Origin: an uncultured Chthoniobacterales bacterium | GTDB taxonomy: Bacteria > Verrucomicrobiota > Verrucomicrobiia > Chthoniobacterales > UBA10450 | Direction: 5' to 3' | DNA length: 8,984 nt | NCBI GenBank assembly: GCA_955652155.1 | Contig: CATPAT010000065.1 | Coordinates: forward strand, 1-8,984 | In this document: positions 6,049 to 8,984 of the stretch, one piece after another | Numbering within the stretch: position 1 is the stretch's first letter | How the letters are laid out: each line of letters opens with the position of its first letter | Program-made: the position numbers and the translations under genes | Notes under the pieces: generated by a model | Told to the model about the DNA's origin: nothing | What the model saw: only the letters and a program-made list of their open reading frames with translations | The model's database searches: none

Positions 6049-6408
6049 GCTAATCAGCCGGATCGCCAACGGATAGCGATAGAGCTTGCCTTCGCTGGCC
6101 TGGATCGAAGCGACGATGACAAAAATAATGTTAAGAATATGCAGCAGAATCAGGATTGGAATCCCGATCAAGACAATGATCAAAATCGCCGCGATCGCGT
6201 TCCAGATCAGCATCGAAATCTGAAAGTTCATCGACTCTTTGCCGTGGGCGTCGATCTCGGGCGAATCCTGACGCTTGGCCAGCCAGACGATAAGCGGGCC
6301 AACAATGTGACCCGCGACCGGCACTAAGAATCCGACTAAAGCGGTGGCGTGCGCAAGAATGCACCACGTTCGCACACTGGAAGATGTCGATGTTGTCGTT
6401 GTCTCCAT
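6046..6408 (-). CDS. DUF4870 (Tic20-like) family small membrane protein
   Basis: The protein has 120 residues. A Thr/Ser-rich N-terminus is followed by RTWCILAHATALVGFLVP (13-30, with the usual early His H20), GHIVGPLIVWLAKR (33-46), a hydrophilic loop with the family's D-x-HGKESMNFQIS signature (53-65), a long hydrophobic region ILIIVLIGIPILILLHILN (75-93, continuing to 102, probably two helices), and the conserved end EGKLYRYPLAIRLI (106-119). This order is that of DUF4870 integral membrane proteins, whose function is not established. The gene is the last of the leftward operon: its ATG is 2 bases after the murA stop, and its ribosome binding site lies across the murA end. Its TAG stop is the right tip of palindrome B. 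A link to peptidoglycan synthesis is suggested only by position. Confidence 0.85.
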   Translation of the reverse strand: METTTTSTSSSVRTWCILAHATALVGFLVPVAGHIVGPLIVWLAKRQDSPEIDAHGKESMNFQISMLIWNAIAAILIIVLIGIPILILLHILNIIFVIVASIQASEGKLYRYPLAIRLIS

Positions 6409-6410
6409 AG

Positions 6411-7670
6411 TTATCCTTTCACGCGTTCGATTTGAGCGCCGAGCTCGCTCAGTTTCTCATCCAAATGTTCGTAGCCGCGATCAATATGATAAACGCGGCT
6501 GACTTCGGTGATTCCATCCGCCTTCAATCCGGCAAGCACGAGTGCGGCTGACGCGCGCAAATCGCTCGCCATCACCGGCGCGCCAAAGAGACGATCGACG
6601 CCTTGGATCACGGCGGTTGGTCCCTCAAGATCGACATGTGCGCCCATGCGTTTGAGCTCCGCCACGTGCATGTAGCGCTGCGGAAAAATGTTTTCTGTGA
6701 TGACGCTGATTCCGCCAGTGGTGGAAAGAAGCGCACACATTTGTGCCTGCATATCGGTCGGAAAACCGGGATATGGCTCGGTCGCGAGCTCAAGCGGTGC
6801 GGCCACGCCGTTGGGCGAAACGGTTATGGAATTGTTGGTCGATTCGATTTTGAATCCGCAATTGCTCAGCGCCTTGGTCACGGCTTGAACGTGCTCCGGT
6901 TCGACGCGCTTGATCGTGACTCCTTTGCCGCAAATCGCGCCCGCAACCAGAAAAGTTCCGGCTTCGATCCGATCGGGGATGATGTCGTGCTCAGCACCGT
7001 GCAATTCCTTGACGCCTTCAACGATAATGCGGCGAGTGCCGGCGCCTTCAATCTTCGCGCCCATCTTGTTCAGAAAATTCGCGAGATCGACAACTTCCGG
7101 TTCCTGAGCGGCGCCTTCGATCACGGTCGTCCCTTCTGCCAGCGCTGCCGCCATCATTACGTTGTCGGTGCCGAGAACGGTCGGCCCAAATTTGCCGCGC
7201 AAATTGATCACCGCACCGGTGAGTTTCGGCGCAAACACTTTGATGTTGCCGGCTTCCACCCGAACGGCAGAACCGAGCGCTTCGAATCCCTTCAAGTGCA
7301 GGTCGATCGGACGATCGCCGATGACGCAGCCGCCCGGCAACGAAACCGTCGCTTCCTTGCAGCGGCCGAGCAACGGACCGATGACGCAAACAGAAGCGCG
7401 CATCCTCCGAACAACATCATAGGGCGCAACCGAATCGATTTTCGCAGCCGCGACCGTGACCGTGCCGCTGGCGCGTTCCACTTCCGCGCCGAGATGCTTC
7501 AAAATTTGCAGCATGTAATTCGTGTCGCTCAGGTCCGGTACACGGTGAATCGTGCACGGTTCGCGCGTAAGCAGCGTCGCCGCCAAAATCGGCAGGGCGG
7601 AATTTTTCGAGCCGCTGATTTTGATCGTTCCGCTCAGCGGATGTCCCCCGTGAATCCGGATTTTATCCAT
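6411..7670 (-). CDS. murA: UDP-N-acetylglucosamine 1-carboxyvinyltransferase
   Basis: MurA transfers enolpyruvate from PEP to UDP-GlcNAc, the first committed step of peptidoglycan synthesis, in the cytoplasm. The 419 residues equal the E. coli length. Visible sites: K22-N23 in KISGSKNSALPILAA, R91 in RRMRASVCVIGPLL (88-101), the active-site loop LPGGCVIGDRPIDLH (111-125) with catalytic C115 and R120, D306 in YPGFPTDMQAQ, R372 in ASDLRASAALVLAGL, and R398 in HIDRGYEHLDEKL. The presence of Cys rather than Asp at 115 predicts the fosfomycin-sensitive type. The ATG at 7668-7670 lies inside the end of prmC: the two genes share 8 bases (ATGGATAA), which suggests translational coupling. An AGG directly before the ATG is too close to be a good binding site. 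No oddity is seen in the protein. The gene belongs to the prfA-prmC-murA-DUF4870 unit. Confidence 0.97.
   Translation of the reverse strand: MDKIRIHGGHPLSGTIKISGSKNSALPILAATLLTREPCTIHRVPDLSDTNYMLQILKHLGAEVERASGTVTVAAAKIDSVAPYDVVRRMRASVCVIGPLLGRCKEATVSLPGGCVIGDRPIDLHLKGFEALGSAVRVEAGNIKVFAPKLTGAVINLRGKFGPTVLGTDNVMMAAALAEGTTVIEGAAQEPEVVDLANFLNKMGAKIEGAGTRRIIVEGVKELHGAEHDIIPDRIEAGTFLVAGAICGKGVTIKRVEPEHVQAVTKALSNCGFKIESTNNSITVSPNGVAAPLELATEPYPGFPTDMQAQMCALLSTTGGISVITENIFPQRYMHVAELKRMGAHVDLEGPTAVIQGVDRLFGAPVMASDLRASAALVLAGLKADGITEVSRVYHIDRGYEHLDEKLSELGAQIERVKG
6414..6418 (-). promoter_or_regulatory. Ribosome binding site of the DUF4870 gene, overlapping the murA end
   Basis: On the minus strand AAGGA lies in the last murA codons, directly before the TAA, 5 bases from the ATG at 6408. 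It is the clearest Shine-Dalgarno match at any gene start here and, with the 2-base spacing, suggests translation coupled to murA. Confidence 0.7.
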
Positions 7671-8511
7671 ACCTGGCTAAGAGAAAACGTGAGATACCTG
7701 AATAATCCTTTTTTAACTCGATGTCGTGATAATTTTTTTGACGAAGAAAGTCCGAAAGTCCTTCAGCCTGACCAAGGCCAATTTCCAGGGCCAGCAGCCC
7801 GCCTGGTTCTAGATGCGCGGGCGCTTGCTCGATTAATTTTCGCACCAACTCGTCACCGCTGGGTCCGCCAAAGAGTGCCACTTCTGGATCATGCAGCACT
7901 TCGCGCGCGAGCAAATGTCGCTCTTGCACGGAAATGTACGGAAGATTCGCCACGATCAGTTCGAATCTTTCAGACAAATTTTCGAGCAGATCGATTTTTT
8001 GAAATCGGACCCGCTCACTTAATCGGAGCTGGGCCGCGTTTTCGCGCGCCAGCGACAGCGCGTCTTCGGAAATGTCGACGCCATAAATTTCTGCTTCCGG
8101 AAACTTCGCTGCCAAGCTGAGCGCGATCACACCTGACCCAGTTCCCACATCAATGATTTTCGATTTTCCATTCTCGATTGTCGATTGCAGCAGCTCGACG
8201 AGCTCTTCAGTCTCGGGCCGCGGCACCAGCGCCCGTCTATCGATTGCGAACGTGTGACCGCAAAATTCAACCGTGCCCAACAAATGCTGAAGCGGTTCGC
8301 CTTGGCCTCGGCGCTTCACCAGATCGCGCAACGGTCCAAGCTCGTTTTCGGCAAGATTCCGCTCGAACTCTAAATAAAGATCCATTCGCGATAGTCGGAG
8401 TGCGTGAGCGAGCAACTGCTCTGCGTTTAAGCGCGGGTTCTCGATCTCGTGATTCGCGAAGTACGCAGTCGTGGACTGCAGGACTTCGAGGAGGCTTTTC
8501 GTTTTTGTCAT
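7663..8511 (-). CDS. prmC: Peptide chain release factor N5-glutamine methyltransferase
   Basis: PrmC (HemK) uses S-adenosylmethionine to methylate the Gln of the GGQ motif of release factors. From the ATG at 8511 the protein has 282 residues. Residues 1-80 are the helical substrate-binding part, with NPRLNAEQLLAHAL (25-38) and RRGQGEPLQHLLG (67-79). GHTFAIDRRALVPRPETEEL (85-104) is the usual linker. The methyltransferase core has IIDVGTGSGVIALSLA (119-134), VDIS (145-148) and the catalytic NLPYI (189-193), which has Leu where most PrmC proteins have Pro (NPPY). The frame stays open to a GTG at 8568, adding 19 residues, but those codons lie inside palindrome C and do not look like the family, so I chose 8511. 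No ribosome binding site is seen there. It lies next to prfA, as in many bacteria, and overlaps murA by 8 bases. Confidence 0.94.
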   Translation of the reverse strand: MTKTKSLLEVLQSTTAYFANHEIENPRLNAEQLLAHALRLSRMDLYLEFERNLAENELGPLRDLVKRRGQGEPLQHLLGTVEFCGHTFAIDRRALVPRPETEELVELLQSTIENGKSKIIDVGTGSGVIALSLAAKFPEAEIYGVDISEDALSLARENAAQLRLSERVRFQKIDLLENLSERFELIVANLPYISVQERHLLAREVLHDPEVALFGGPSGDELVRKLIEQAPAHLEPGGLLALEIGLGQAEGLSDFLRQKNYHDIELKKDYSGISRFLLARYG

Positions 8512-8584
8512 GTCGAGCGAAGGCGAGACATCTCTAGATATTTCTGAAATAGTCACAGATTTCTCCACTTCGGTCGAAATGACA
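8506..8584. repeat. Imperfect palindrome C overlapping the prmC start
   Basis: The arm 8506-8533 (beginning TGTCATGTCGAGCGAAG) pairs with 8557-8584 (which in reverse complement begins TGTCATTTCGACCGAAG) at 23 of 28 positions, around a 23-base AT-rich centre (8534-8556). It fills the gap between the prfA stop (8597) and the prmC start. The minus-strand ATG of prmC (8509-8511) lies within the left arm, so the repeat appears to supply the start codon. I recall similar TGTCATNTCGA palindromes dispersed in soil bacterial genomes, but cannot confirm copy number here. The RNA would fold into a hairpin enclosing the initiation region. Confidence 0.85.
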
Positions 8585-8596
8585 GAAATGGTTGAA

Positions 8597-8984
8597 TCAC
8601 GCGATCGACGACTCTTTCAATCGCTCTGCCACATCGGCGGCTTGGAGCGTACGAATCATCTCCTCGAGATTCCCGTCGATAACGCGATCTAAGTTATAGA
8701 GCGTCAGTCCGATACGGTGGTCGGTCAGGCGGTTCTGAGGAAAATTGTAGGTCCTAATTTTTTCTTCGCGCCCACCGGTGCCAATCTGTCCGCGACGTTG
8801 CGCGCTGTATTTCGCCGCTTCCTCCTGCTGTTGCCGTTCAAGTAATCGCGCCCGCAAGATCGACAATGCCTTTTCCTTGTTCTTGAGCTGACTGCGACCG
8901 TCCTGGCAACGAACAATCGTGCCGGTTGGAATGTGCATCACTTGCACTGCCGAGTCGGTGGTGTTCACGCCTTGTCCGCCCGGA
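8597..8984 (-). CDS. prfA: Peptide chain release factor 1, C-terminal part (cut by window edge)
   Basis: The frame enters from the right edge and ends at a TGA (8597-8599), giving 127 visible residues. The first are PGGQGVNTTDSAVQV, so the GGQ motif that triggers peptidyl-tRNA hydrolysis on the ribosome is encoded at 8972-8980, and its Gln is the residue PrmC methylates. After it come HIPTGTIVRCQDGRSQLKNK, IGTGGREEKIRTYNFPQNR and TDHRIGLTLYNLDRVIDG, which match RF1; RF2 has a different segment in place of RTYNFPQ. The stop-codon-recognising PxT loop lies outside the window and was not seen. prmC follows 85 bases downstream, that gap being mostly palindrome C, so co-transcription is likely. 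No Shine-Dalgarno or start can be judged from this fragment. Confidence 0.95.
   Translation of the reverse strand, partial: PGGQGVNTTDSAVQVMHIPTGTIVRCQDGRSQLKNKEKALSILRARLLERQQQEEAAKYSAQRRGQIGTGGREEKIRTYNFPQNRLTDHRIGLTLYNLDRVIDGNLEEMIRTLQAADVAERLKESSIA

Noticed and set aside
6603..8120. A 505-codon open frame on the plus strand
   Set aside because: It lies wholly antisense to murA and prmC, both strongly identified. Its translation is rich in Arg, His, Phe and Asp without recognisable domains, as expected from the codon bias of the opposite strand.
8512..8568. A 19-residue N-terminal extension of PrmC from the GTG at 8568
   Set aside because: These codons are part of palindrome C and give a sequence unlike PrmC N-termini; kept only as an alternative.
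1..8984. tRNA, rRNA, CRISPR array, insertion sequence, toxin-antitoxin or defence genes
   Set aside because: No cloverleaf-like sequence, regularly spaced repeats, transposase motifs or small paired genes were found. Every stretch is accounted for by housekeeping genes, hydrolases or palindromic repeats.

Overview
The window reads as an ordinary bacterial chromosome segment: twelve protein genes, tightly packed, no gap longer than about 100 bases, no RNA gene, insertion sequence, CRISPR array or phage gene. The DNA is moderately GC-rich by eye, and few starts have a Shine-Dalgarno match. The AccA sequence, the LysM gene beside accA, and the palindromic intergenic repeats suggest a Verrucomicrobiota soil lineage (Spartobacteria/Udaeobacter-like). 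That assignment is from memory of similar proteins, not a search, and is moderately confident.

Layout. Positions 1-3404 (+) hold a likely operon: the 3' end of a DUF420 membrane protein gene, a DUF2007-like zinc-ribbon protein, a membrane-anchored LysM protein with a degenerate L,D-transpeptidase-like domain, accA, and a secreted protein with a possible papain-like cysteine-peptidase layout. At 3411-4220 (-) and 4324-5034 (+) two esterase-superfamily alpha/beta hydrolases are divergently arranged around a 103-base spacer. At 5101-5958 (+) lies nfo (endonuclease IV). The block from 8984 down to 6046 (-) runs prfA (C-terminal part, with GGQ), prmC, murA and a DUF4870 membrane protein; the last three are overlapped or separated by 2 bases, so they are probably co-transcribed.

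How the genes fit together. PrmC methylates the GGQ glutamine of release factors such as PrfA, encoded next to it. MurA makes the first committed peptidoglycan precursor and AccA supplies malonyl-CoA, so the window is weighted towards envelope synthesis, translation termination and DNA repair.

The least ordinary content is (i) three different imperfect palindromes that touch coding ends. One carries the TAG stops of two convergent genes at its two tips, one carries the likely start codon of prmC at its edge, and one ends five bases before nfo. (ii) The LysM protein keeps the L,D-transpeptidase scaffold but lacks the His and Cys catalytic motifs. I found no convincing new multi-gene system; the rest is housekeeping.
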